From: an uncultured Candidatus Saccharimonas sp.
GTDB taxonomy: Bacteria > Patescibacteriota > Saccharimonadia > Saccharimonadales > SZUA-47
Assembly (NCBI GenBank): GCA_943354655.1
Contig: CALRCT010000022.1
Coordinates: forward strand, 1-6,823
Length of the DNA: 6,823 bases
Reading direction: 5' to 3'
A program made the translations under genes and the position numbers. Positions 1 to 5,272 of the stretch are shown here, piece after piece. Under the pieces are notes generated by a model. That model ran no database searches and was not told where the DNA came from. It saw nothing but the letters and a program-made list of their open reading frames with translations. Within the stretch, counting starts at the first letter, position 1, and every line of letters begins with the position of its first letter.

Positions 1-668
1 ATTGCTTCACTAGGAATAAACATTAATGCTTGGTCTAATGTGCCGTTTTTGGGTTGAATGTATTTTGCCGTTTCATCTATTCGTTTTTTTAAGTCTTCTT
101 TAAATGCTTTTTCTAATGCTGGTCTGTCTTCTGCAGACGCGTCTATTAACCTATTGTAATTTTCAAGGCTAAATTTACTGTCTATAGGCAATAACTTGTC
201 GTCTAGTTTTATTATTGCATCAACAATTGTGCCTTCGGCTAATTTATATTGCAGCGTATAAGAACTTGCTGGTAATAAATTCTGCAAAATTTGATCCAAA
301 TAAAATTCTCCTAAAACTCCGCGTTGTTTTGGATTTTGAAGTACGTTCTGTAAAGATTTAAGTTCGTCGGCCACATCTACAACGCGTTTGTTTGTTTCGT
401 CTAATTTTGTAAGTCGTTCCGTAACATCGGCTACAAGTTTTGCACTTGCCGCCAATTGACGAGTCATGCTTTCTTGGTTTTTATCTAATTTTGTATCTAA
501 CTGCCCGCTTAATTTTTCTTGTAACTTTTCTACCTGCATACTCATTGCCTGAATGTCTGCTTTTAACATCAGCTGTGACTGATTATCTTCTGCTGGCTTT
601 TTGGCTCGCATAAAAAATATAACGGCTGCCACGTTTATAAGTAATAACACTACAATAAGCACTTGCAT
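1..668 (-). CDS. rmuC: DNA recombination protein RmuC, N-terminal part (cut by left window edge)
   Basis: RmuC-family proteins (PF02646) carry a nuclease-like fold and limit rearrangements at inverted repeats; their biochemical role is still poorly defined. Reading leftward from the ATG at 666-668, 222 codons are present before the window ends. Residues 2-20 are a hydrophobic membrane anchor (VLIVVLLLINVAAVIFF). Residues about 35-110 are a charged, heptad-like coiled coil. The conserved RmuC core then begins: RGVLGEFYLDQIL at 116-128, PIDSKFSLENY at 161-171 (family signature PIDSKFP), and MFIPSEA at 216-222. Family members are usually 400-500 residues, so roughly half is missing to the left, including much of the nuclease-like core. 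No Shine-Dalgarno precedes the start; TATAAT lies 6 nt upstream. The gene follows the ZIP gene after 28 nt on the same strand and may also be read from the ZIP promoter. The identification is firm; the function is inferred from the family. Confidence 0.93.
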   Translation of the reverse strand, partial: MQVLIVVLLLINVAAVIFFMRAKKPAEDNQSQLMLKADIQAMSMQVEKLQEKLSGQLDTKLDKNQESMTRQLAASAKLVADVTERLTKLDETNKRVVDVADELKSLQNVLQNPKQRGVLGEFYLDQILQNLLPASSYTLQYKLAEGTIVDAIIKLDDKLLPIDSKFSLENYNRLIDASAEDRPALEKAFKEDLKKRIDETAKYIQPKNGTLDQALMFIPSEA

Positions 669-674
669 GATTAT

Positions 675-680
675 ATTATA
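675..680 (-). promoter_or_regulatory. Candidate -10 box just ahead of rmuC (possible leaderless start)
   Basis: On the minus strand a perfect TATAAT lies 6 nt before the rmuC ATG, so transcription would begin at or within a base or two of the start codon. No Shine-Dalgarno is present. A -35 at 16-18 nt spacing is poor (CCACTA or neighbours, overlapping the ZIP stop), so the box could also be chance in AT-rich intergenic DNA. It gains weight because fur and rarA show the same arrangement. Confidence 0.4.
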
Positions 681-696
681 ACTTACAACAAGTAAT

Positions 697-1467
697 TTAG
701 TGGCCTACATCTATAAATTTATGAGCAAGTTGAATCGCAATAGCAACAGTAGCAATGCCAAGTACAAATAATACTGGTCGCCAATCGAATAGTTTTTTAT
801 GCGAAGATTCTTCATGAATACTAGGTATTAGATCGCTCATAGCAATATATAACAAAAATCCAGCACTTACGCCTATAAGTGCACCTAGCGGTAACTTATC
901 GGCGCTACCTAGTGCAAACGTTATGACCGCTAACGCAACTGTAGCCAAAGCACTAAAAACATTTACAAATAGTACCTTTTTACGACTTAGCCCGCGTGAT
1001 AAAAGCAATCCAAAGTCACCTATTTCTTGAGGAATTTCATGAGCTGCTACAGCTATCGTAGTTACAATGCCCGTAGGAACACTTATTAAAAAGCTTGCAG
1101 CAATTGCTATGCCGTCTAAGGCGTTGTGCAGCGTATCGCCAATAATTATCATTCCTACTCTATGGTCTGTTTGATCATTTTCATGTTCATGGTGATGATG
1201 AAACCAACGCAAGAATCTTTCTAAGTAAAAGAACAAGGCTATACCAATAAGTACAGACCACATAACTGTAGTTGAAGATGATTCTTCTAAACCATCAGTC
1301 AACAAATCTAAAAATACCGCAGCTAACAAAGCTCCTGCTGCAAATGGAGTTGCGTATTTAGCTAAAGCTTGCGCGGAATTTTGCCTGCTAAGCAGTAGTA
1401 CTCCGCCAATTAACGAAAAAACGCCTCCGACTAATGAAAAAAATATAACGTGCCAATATGTTGCCAT
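697..1467 (-). CDS. ZIP-family divalent metal transporter
   Basis: A 256-residue membrane protein of the ZIP family (PF02535), which moves zinc, iron, manganese or similar ions across the cytoplasmic membrane into the cytosol. About eight hydrophobic segments can be read, near residues 5-27, 38-57, 67-84, 105-128, 132-155, 166-186, 192-212 and 231-249. The binuclear metal site motifs are present: HNALDG at 114-119 in TM4 and HEIPQEIGDF at 143-152 in TM5. A His/acid-rich cytosolic loop between TM3 and TM4 (HHHHEHENDQTDH, 90-102) is the usual variable metal-binding loop. The HEIPQEIGD form resembles bacterial ZIPs close to the LIV-1/ZIP7 branch. The start at 1465-1467 is supported by an AAAGG Shine-Dalgarno (1476-1480) 8 nt upstream. 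The gene is divergent from a Fur-family regulator, suggesting metal-responsive control. The substrate cannot be decided from sequence; zinc or iron are the leading options. Confidence 0.93.
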   Translation of the reverse strand: MATYWHVIFFSLVGGVFSLIGGVLLLSRQNSAQALAKYATPFAAGALLAAVFLDLLTDGLEESSSTTVMWSVLIGIALFFYLERFLRWFHHHHEHENDQTDHRVGMIIIGDTLHNALDGIAIAASFLISVPTGIVTTIAVAAHEIPQEIGDFGLLLSRGLSRKKVLFVNVFSALATVALAVITFALGSADKLPLGALIGVSAGFLLYIAMSDLIPSIHEESSHKKLFDWRPVLFVLGIATVAIAIQLAHKFIDVGH

Positions 1468-1487
1468 TTGTGTAACCTTTCGTATTA

Positions 1488-1517
1488 ATAGTACGCTTTA
1501 CTGCTAATTTATTGCAA
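1488..1517 (-). promoter_or_regulatory. Promoter candidate for the ZIP transporter gene
   Basis: On the minus strand TTGCAA (1512-1517) and TACTAT (1488-1493) are separated by 18 nt and fit a housekeeping-sigma promoter. Transcription would start near 1480-1481, leaving a leader of about 13 nt that includes the AAAGG Shine-Dalgarno. The -35 hexamer is palindromic and is the same six bases used by the divergent fur promoter. Confidence 0.5.
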
Positions 1518-1529
1518 TTATGTCGCAAT
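1511..1529. promoter_or_regulatory. Candidate metalloregulator operator, 19-bp dyad
   Basis: An imperfect inverted repeat, ATTGC-N9-GCAAT, with five perfect outer pairs and one more inside (A1517/T1523). Nineteen base pairs is the length of a classical Fur box. It covers the shared -35 hexamer and most of the fur spacer, so a bound dimer would block both divergent promoters. A further TTGCAA copy sits at 1541-1546 just before the fur ATG. Binding by the adjacent Fur-family protein is inference; the bases do not match the E. coli Fur consensus. Confidence 0.42.
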
Positions 1530-1540
1530 AAAAGTATAAT
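1512..1540 (+). promoter_or_regulatory. Promoter candidate for the fur-family gene
   Basis: TTGCAA (1512-1517) and a perfect TATAAT (1535-1540) are separated by exactly 17 nt. Only 8 nt (TTGCAACA) separate the -10 box from the ATG at 1549, so the transcript would have a leader of about 0-2 nt. No Shine-Dalgarno is present. This is the best-formed promoter in the window. Confidence 0.65.
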
Positions 1541-1548
1541 TTGCAACA

Positions 1549-1968
1549 ATGGACAACGTACACGCTACCCTAATTAAGCAGTTGAATTCTAATAATTTTA
1601 GTATTACTAAAACACGCTTGGCTGTATTTGATGCACTGCTTAATAAAGAACCTTTAGCAATGAAGAATTTAGTATTAAATTTAGCCAAAATAACAGACAG
1701 AGCAAGTGTATATCGTACTGTAGATTTGTATGAAAAGCTGGGCATTGTACAACGACTAAACATTGGGTGGAAGTATAAAATAGAACTGTCCGACAAATAC
1801 CAAGAACATCATCATCATATAAGTTGTAGTATTTGCGGGCTTTTAATATCTACCGATGGTGATTCTCATATAGAACAGGATATTAATGAACTAGCTAAAA
1901 AACACGGATTTAAAATATTGTCACACCAGTTAGAAATACAGGGTGTTTGCAGTAACTGCACAAAGTAG
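1549..1968 (+). CDS. Fur-family metal-responsive transcriptional regulator
   Basis: A 139-residue protein of the Fur/Zur/PerR family (PF01475): cytosolic dimers that bind DNA when loaded with a metal ion. Residues about 5-80 form the winged helix, with the recognition-helix signature ASVYRTVDLYEKLGIV at 52-67. The dimerisation and metal domain follows. It contains a His cluster at 87-90, CSIC at 93-96, the D105/H107/E109 group, H126, and CSNC at 134-137. The two CxxC pairs are the structural zinc site of the family; H87-H90, E109 and H126 are candidates for the sensing site. Length is normal. The gene is divergent from a ZIP transporter and shares control DNA with it, so control of metal uptake plus autoregulation is likely. 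Whether it senses zinc, iron, manganese or peroxide cannot be settled here, so no specific symbol is given. rarA follows after 15 nt. Confidence 0.93.
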   Translation: MDNVHATLIKQLNSNNFSITKTRLAVFDALLNKEPLAMKNLVLNLAKITDRASVYRTVDLYEKLGIVQRLNIGWKYKIELSDKYQEHHHHISCSICGLLISTDGDSHIEQDINELAKKHGFKILSHQLEIQGVCSNCTK

Positions 1969-1971
1969 CAG

Positions 1972-1977
1972 TATAAT
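1972..1977 (+). promoter_or_regulatory. Candidate -10 box just ahead of rarA (possible leaderless start)
   Basis: A perfect TATAAT lies in the 15-nt gap after the fur-family stop, 6 nt before the rarA ATG. No Shine-Dalgarno is visible. -35 matches are weak (TTGCAG at 1947-1952 with a long 19-nt spacer). The arrangement suggests that rarA has its own leaderless transcript in addition to any read-through from the regulator promoter. Confidence 0.4.
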
Positions 1978-1983
1978 GAATTT

Positions 1984-3162
1984 ATGAGTCTTATTCCGTT
2001 AGCCGAAAAAATGCGGCCTAAATCACTTAACGATATAGTTGGTCACGATCATTTGCTTAAAAATAGCGGCTTAATATCTACACTGTTAAACAATAAGCAA
2101 GTTGTGTCTTTAATATTGTGGGGTCCTGCAGGTACAGGAAAAACAACAATTGCAAGAATTTTAGCACAAAACTCAGGAGCGGATTTTATAGAACTATCGG
2201 CTGTTACGTCTGGACTAGCAGATGTTCGTAAAGTTATTGAACATGCCAAACAAAATCATCGCCTAGCCCAAGTTACGGTGCTATTTGTAGACGAAATTCA
2301 CAGGTTTAACAAAGCTCAACAAGACGCATTTTTACCATACGTCGAAAACGGAGTATTAACACTTATTGGTGCCACCACCGAAAATCCAAGTTTTGAAGTT
2401 ATTGGACCACTATTATCGCGTATGCGTGTAGTTGTTTTGCAAAAATTAGCAACAACAGAAATCGAAGTAATACTTATTAAAGCCAGAAAAAGACTTAAAA
2501 TTACTACCAGTATACTACCCATAATTTCGGTACGATCAATTGCAAAATTAGCAGACGGTGACGCACGCCGTGCACTTGGGATTCTGGAACTGTGCACACA
2601 ACTTACAGACAAAAAAATAGATAATAAAATTATTGCAGAAGCCGCACAAAAACCATTAGTTGGATACGACAAAAATGGTTCACTACATTACGATTTAATA
2701 AGTGCATTTATTAAAAGTTTAAGAGGTAGTGACGCAAATGCTGCGCTGTATTATATGGCTCGTATTTTGGCCGGCGGCGAAGATCCAAAGTTTTTAGCCA
2801 GGCGTATGGTTATTTTTGCTAGCGAAGATATTGGAATAGCTGCTAGCCCTGCGCTTAACTTGGCAGTAAGTACTTTTTTGGCAGTCGAACGCATTGGCAT
2901 GCCAGAATGCGAATATAATCTTTACCACTGCGCAACAGTCCTAGCAGGAGCAAAAAAATCACGCGCCGTAACCGACGCTATGCATAAAGCTAAAAATACT
3001 GTTACCGAAAAAGGTAACCTGCCAGTACCACTACATTTACGTAATGCCCCAACTAAATTAATGAAGAACATAGGTTATGGCAAGGGATACGATTGGCAAG
3101 CTGATTTTAAGCACCCACAAGGTTTTTTACCGCCAGAATTATCTGATCTTAATCTTTTTTAG
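1984..3162 (+). CDS. rarA: Replication-associated recombination protein A (RarA/MgsA), AAA+ ATPase
   Basis: RarA (MgsA; eukaryotic homologue WRNIP1/Mgs1) is a clamp-loader-related tetrameric AAA+ ATPase acting at stalled or gapped replication forks together with SSB. The 392 residues show Walker A GPAGTGKT at 47-54, Walker B VLFVDE at 99-104 followed by the family-typical IHRFN, sensor 1 TTEN at 131-134, an arginine finger in LLSRMR at 143-148, and sensor 2 GDARRAL at 192-198. The RarA-specific C-terminal tetramerisation region includes GGEDPKFLARRM at 264-275 and ASEDIG at 279-284. The protein ends YGKGYDWQADF...PQGFLPPEL, as the family does. It is somewhat shorter than E. coli RarA (about 447). 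The gene is 15 nt after the fur-family gene on the same strand, and its 3' end overlaps the convergent metallopeptidase by 14 bp. Identification is firm. Confidence 0.96.
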   Translation: MSLIPLAEKMRPKSLNDIVGHDHLLKNSGLISTLLNNKQVVSLILWGPAGTGKTTIARILAQNSGADFIELSAVTSGLADVRKVIEHAKQNHRLAQVTVLFVDEIHRFNKAQQDAFLPYVENGVLTLIGATTENPSFEVIGPLLSRMRVVVLQKLATTEIEVILIKARKRLKITTSILPIISVRSIAKLADGDARRALGILELCTQLTDKKIDNKIIAEAAQKPLVGYDKNGSLHYDLISAFIKSLRGSDANAALYYMARILAGGEDPKFLARRMVIFASEDIGIAASPALNLAVSTFLAVERIGMPECEYNLYHCATVLAGAKKSRAVTDAMHKAKNTVTEKGNLPVPLHLRNAPTKLMKNIGYGKGYDWQADFKHPQGFLPPELSDLNLF

Positions 3163-3538
3163 ATTTGTCTTCTAGTTCGTGAATTCTGTCGTGGCCTAAA
3201 CCGTAATAATGCGCAATTTCGTGCCATAAAGTTCGTTTTATGTTTTCTTTAAGATCATTGTCGTTATTGCTTGCTTGTTCTAATGGTATCTTAAATATTG
3301 TTATCTTATCTGGTAGTACTAAATTATAATTATTACCCCTCTGAGTACGCGGAATTCCTTCATATAATCCAAACAAAGTTTGCCATGCTTGCAGGTTTTG
3401 CCGCCTACGCTGTTCTTGGGTCGGTAAATCTCCAAAAGTTATAACTATGTTTTGCAGACCAGCAATATACTTCTGAGGAAGTTCGTCCATTGCTTCGCTT
3501 ATCATTGCTTCAAATTGTTCGTTGCTTACTATAAACAT
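3149..3538 (-). CDS. Small metallopeptidase-family protein (HExxHxxGxxH, zincin-like)
   Basis: A 129-residue protein with the zinc-protease motif HEIAHYYGLGH at 106-116: H106 and H110 plus H116 as metal ligands, E107 as the catalytic base. Short cytosolic proteins starting with a FE.MI.EAMDELP-type helix (here 9-21) and ending with this motif belong to the metallopeptidase family PF06262 (DUF197-like zincins). Their substrate and role are unknown. There is no signal peptide or membrane segment. The last 10 or so residues after the motif are charged (ELEDKSKKD). The start at 3536-3538 lacks a Shine-Dalgarno and is preceded directly by a 19-bp inverted repeat. The gene lies 62 nt downstream of the Y-family polymerase and has its own promoter candidate, so co-transcription with the polymerase is possible but not required. 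The 3' end overlaps rarA by 14 bp, leaving no room for a terminator between them. Actual proteolysis is unproven. Confidence 0.88.
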   Translation of the reverse strand: MFIVSNEQFEAMISEAMDELPQKYIAGLQNIVITFGDLPTQEQRRRQNLQAWQTLFGLYEGIPRTQRGNNYNLVLPDKITIFKIPLEQASNNDNDLKENIKRTLWHEIAHYYGLGHDRIHELEDKSKKD

Positions 3539-3557
3539 AACTATATTAAGTATAGTT
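3539..3557. repeat. Perfect 19-bp inverted repeat adjoining the metallopeptidase start codon
   Basis: The arms AACTATA (3539-3545) and TATAGTT (3551-3557) are perfectly complementary around a 5-nt centre, TTAAG. The element touches the start codon and contains the candidate -10 box. It can be read as a repressor operator on the promoter, or as an RNA hairpin sequestering the start if transcription begins further upstream, for example from the polymerase promoter. The binding factor is unknown. Confidence 0.6.
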
Positions 3558-3577
3558 ACTTTAAGTCGATTCGTCCA
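3549..3577 (-). promoter_or_regulatory. Promoter candidate for the metallopeptidase gene
   Basis: On the minus strand TGGACG (3572-3577, four of six to TTGACA) is followed after 17 nt by TATACT (3549-3554). Transcription would start about 3-5 nt before the ATG, giving a near-leaderless message. The -10 lies inside the 19-bp inverted repeat, so a protein bound there would repress. Confidence 0.4.
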
Positions 3578-3600
3578 TTATTTTTACTGCCCTGCTTTGT

Positions 3601-4905
3601 TTATTCCATATCTTTGATGTTACCAAATGCAACTCGGTCTATTATAGTGCCGTTCATATCCATCATATTTGCTGGTGTTACAGTAAATTCGCCGTAGCGA
3701 TTATTAACTGTATCTAGTGCGTCGCTAATGCGTCTGGCTGCCAAATATCCACGTTCGTTACCAAATATATCAAGTTGTTCTGGATCCCATTTGTGTAAAT
3801 CAAAAGTTGTGACAGATATAATTCTGACTGGTTCAACAACCTTAGCAGATTCTAGCAATCTTTTAGCGTGCGCAAATATGTCATGCGTTGCGTATAATCT
3901 TGATCCAACTTTTTCACCATGATGCCAACCAGTACGTTGATCTGTAAAAGCATTAGACCCAGTAATACTCCAAAGTCGATGATTGCTTGCAAACCCCATC
4001 CACAAACTTATTCCACCTGCGTACAAATTATTTTTGCGTAACCTGCGACCTGTCTTTTCGGCTAATTTCATTAATATTTTATTAAGTTCTTCTGGGTCTG
4101 ATGTTTGCTTTGCTATGGCGTGCTGGTGCCCAATAGTTTTACGCCCAAATTCACGCCTGTCTGGTTCGTGCCCACGCAGACGCATATACCATTGCTGGCC
4201 TACAATACTTTTAAACACACGCTTTCTTAAATATTCTTCGTCGGCGTCTAAAAATTGTAAGGGCGTTTTAATACCGTGCGCCTCTAGCCGTCGCTTATAC
4301 CTGGTATTAATTCCCGGCAAATCTAATAAATCTAACGATTCGTAAGTGTCTCGTAAATTTTTATGATCTATTAAATCTAGGCCATTTGGTTTGTGTAATC
4401 CTGCCGCCAGTTTTGCCAAAAAACGATTTGGACCAATTCCTACGTTTACTGTCACTGCTTCACCTAAACTCTGGTAAATACCATCTTTAATCTGATACCC
4501 TATACTTTTAACTGTCATTCCCTGCTTAAAAAGAGGTGAGTTTTCTAGGTGCATAACAAATTCGTCTATAGATTTTGGCGTAACGTCGTCGGTATATTTA
4601 AGTAATACGTCTTTAAAGCGCCTGTGGGCTTCGCGGTACTTTGGAGGGTCTGGAGTCATTATTACTATTCCCGGGCACAACAATCGAGCCTGAGCCACGT
4701 TTACACCCAGTTTTACGCCCATTGCCTTTGCCTCATAGCTAGACGCAATTACAAAACCACGCGGCGTATCATAAGCCGCTACACCAACGGGTTTACCGCG
4801 CAATAGTCTATTTGCTTGTTGTTCTATTATTGCAAAACAACTATTAAGATCAATATGCATAACTAGCGGTTCGGTAGTATTTATATCAAGCTTCAAACCG
4901 CTCAT
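3601..4905 (-). CDS. dinB: Y-family translesion DNA polymerase (DinB/UmuC-like)
   Basis: A 434-residue Y-family polymerase (IMS domain, PF00817) that copies past damaged template bases. The catalytic palm shows HIDLNSCFA at 17-25 (metal ligand D19, steric-gate F24) and KSIDEF at 111-116 (D114, E115). The thumb helix-hairpin-helix follows (LPGIN.RYKRRLEAHGI, 196-212), then the little finger with KTIGHQHA at 256-263. An internal QLDIF at 377-381 matches the sliding-clamp binding consensus, with about 50 residues after it; this is reminiscent of UmuC rather than E. coli DinB, whose clamp motif is at the C-terminus. In the nucleotide-binding loop SYEAK (56-60) replaces the usual SYEAR. The start at 4903-4905 is set by a strong Shine-Dalgarno, GGAGG, 6 nt upstream. 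An internal M16 would cut off too little to matter but lacks such a site. The gene overlaps its upstream partner by 20 bp. The pol IV versus pol V-like label is uncertain; Y-family membership is not. Confidence 0.94.
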   Translation of the reverse strand: MSGLKLDINTTEPLVMHIDLNSCFAIIEQQANRLLRGKPVGVAAYDTPRGFVIASSYEAKAMGVKLGVNVAQARLLCPGIVIMTPDPPKYREAHRRFKDVLLKYTDDVTPKSIDEFVMHLENSPLFKQGMTVKSIGYQIKDGIYQSLGEAVTVNVGIGPNRFLAKLAAGLHKPNGLDLIDHKNLRDTYESLDLLDLPGINTRYKRRLEAHGIKTPLQFLDADEEYLRKRVFKSIVGQQWYMRLRGHEPDRREFGRKTIGHQHAIAKQTSDPEELNKILMKLAEKTGRRLRKNNLYAGGISLWMGFASNHRLWSITGSNAFTDQRTGWHHGEKVGSRLYATHDIFAHAKRLLESAKVVEPVRIISVTTFDLHKWDPEQLDIFGNERGYLAARRISDALDTVNNRYGEFTVTPANMMDMNGTIIDRVAFGNIKDME

Positions 4906-5179
4906 ATACCACCTCCATTTGATCGGCTGTCATATATTCTTCTATTGTCCAATGTAGCGTGGTGGCGTCTAAGGCTAATTTAAAATACGCCGTTCCTCCA
5001 ACGTCACCCATACTAAAATGATGAATCAAAATGTCACCACGCCGTGTCTTATGCCAAAAATCTATTTTACCTAACTTGTATATTTGGCCCTGCCAATTAA
5101 GCTGGTATGGCTGCACTTGTCTGCTACTAGAATTATAGTAAGACACTACCGAAACTGGTTCGTTTAAACTTTCACGCAT
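4886..5179 (-). CDS. Small uncharacterised protein paired with the Y-family polymerase
   Basis: A 97-residue soluble protein with no signal peptide or membrane segment and no motif I can name with certainty. It alternates short beta-like stretches with aromatic residues: LNWQGQIYKLGKIDFWH (27-43), GDILIHHFSMGD (48-59), GGTAYFKLALDATTLHWTIEEY (61-82). The pattern W-x-G-x-x-Y...W...Y-x-L...D...W-x-I-x-x-Y loosely resembles the DUF6504 proteins often encoded beside ImuB-type polymerase genes, but I cannot confirm this. The ATG at 5177-5179 has an AGAAGGA Shine-Dalgarno (5189-5195) 9 nt upstream. The frame stays open for 44 codons further upstream without an ATG, GTG or TTG. Its 3' end overlaps the polymerase by 20 bp, so the two form a transcriptional and probably functional pair. 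A role as accessory or regulator of translesion synthesis is inferred from the neighbour only. Confidence 0.8.
   Translation of the reverse strand: MRESLNEPVSVVSYYNSSSRQVQPYQLNWQGQIYKLGKIDFWHKTRRGDILIHHFSMGDVGGTAYFKLALDATTLHWTIEEYMTADQMEVVYERFEA
4912..4916 (-). promoter_or_regulatory. Strong ribosome binding site for the Y-family polymerase
   Basis: GGAGG on the minus strand, 6 nt from the ATG at 4905. It lies inside the last codons of the upstream 97-residue gene and fixes the polymerase start despite the 20-bp overlap. It indicates that translation of the two genes is linked in place but that the polymerase has its own ribosome entry. Confidence 0.75.
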
Positions 5180-5215
5180 ATCAAAAAATCCTTCTTGTCT
5201 GTTAGTAGGTGTAAG

Positions 5216-5237
5216 TTCGGTATACGTGTACCCCGAA
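5216..5237. promoter_or_regulatory. 22-bp dyad upstream of the polymerase pair, candidate operator
   Basis: TTCGG-N12-CCGAA, with three more central pairs (TAC/GTA separated by two bases), so eight of eleven positions pair. It lies 37 bp ahead of the small gene's ATG. It does not match the Gram-positive LexA box (GAAC-N4-GTTC) or the E. coli one. It may be the site of a damage-responsive repressor, or a hairpin in the leader. The dyad is seen directly; the role is inference. Confidence 0.4.
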
Positions 5238-5261
5238 AACGAATTGGATTTTTTGAATAGG

Positions 5262-5272
5262 CGGTTTAACCG
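5262..5272. repeat. 11-bp palindrome CGGTT-T-AACCG in the leader of the polymerase pair
   Basis: Five perfect pairs around a single central base, lying 90 bp before the small gene's ATG in the same 160-bp leader as the 22-bp dyad. It is short enough that chance is possible. It could be a second operator half or a small hairpin. Apart from this, the dyad and the -10 candidate, I see nothing else structured in 5180-5339. Confidence 0.3.

Noticed and set aside
1518..1796. Minus-strand ORF of 92 codons over the fur-family gene
   Set aside because: It lies antisense to a well-supported Fur-family gene and its promoter, has low-complexity content and shows no motif; a shadow.
2316..2672. Minus-strand ORF of 118 codons within rarA
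   Set aside because: Antisense to the AAA+ core of rarA, with no start signal or recognisable domain; a shadow. The same holds for 2049-2249.
3151..3165. Possible terminator AATCT-TTTTT-AGATT between rarA and the metallopeptidase
   Set aside because: Only five mostly A/T pairs, with the T-run in the loop rather than after the stem; too weak for an intrinsic terminator.
3983..4345. Plus-strand ORFs of 120, 64, 60 and 81 codons over the Y-family polymerase region
   Set aside because: All antisense to the polymerase or its downstream gap, and none shows a domain or ribosome site; 3452-3697 also straddles the metallopeptidase start.
5205..5240. LexA (SOS) box upstream of the polymerase pair
   Set aside because: A GTTC/GAAC half-site occurs but there is no second half at N4 spacing, and no CTG-N10-CAG; a standard LexA site is not supported.
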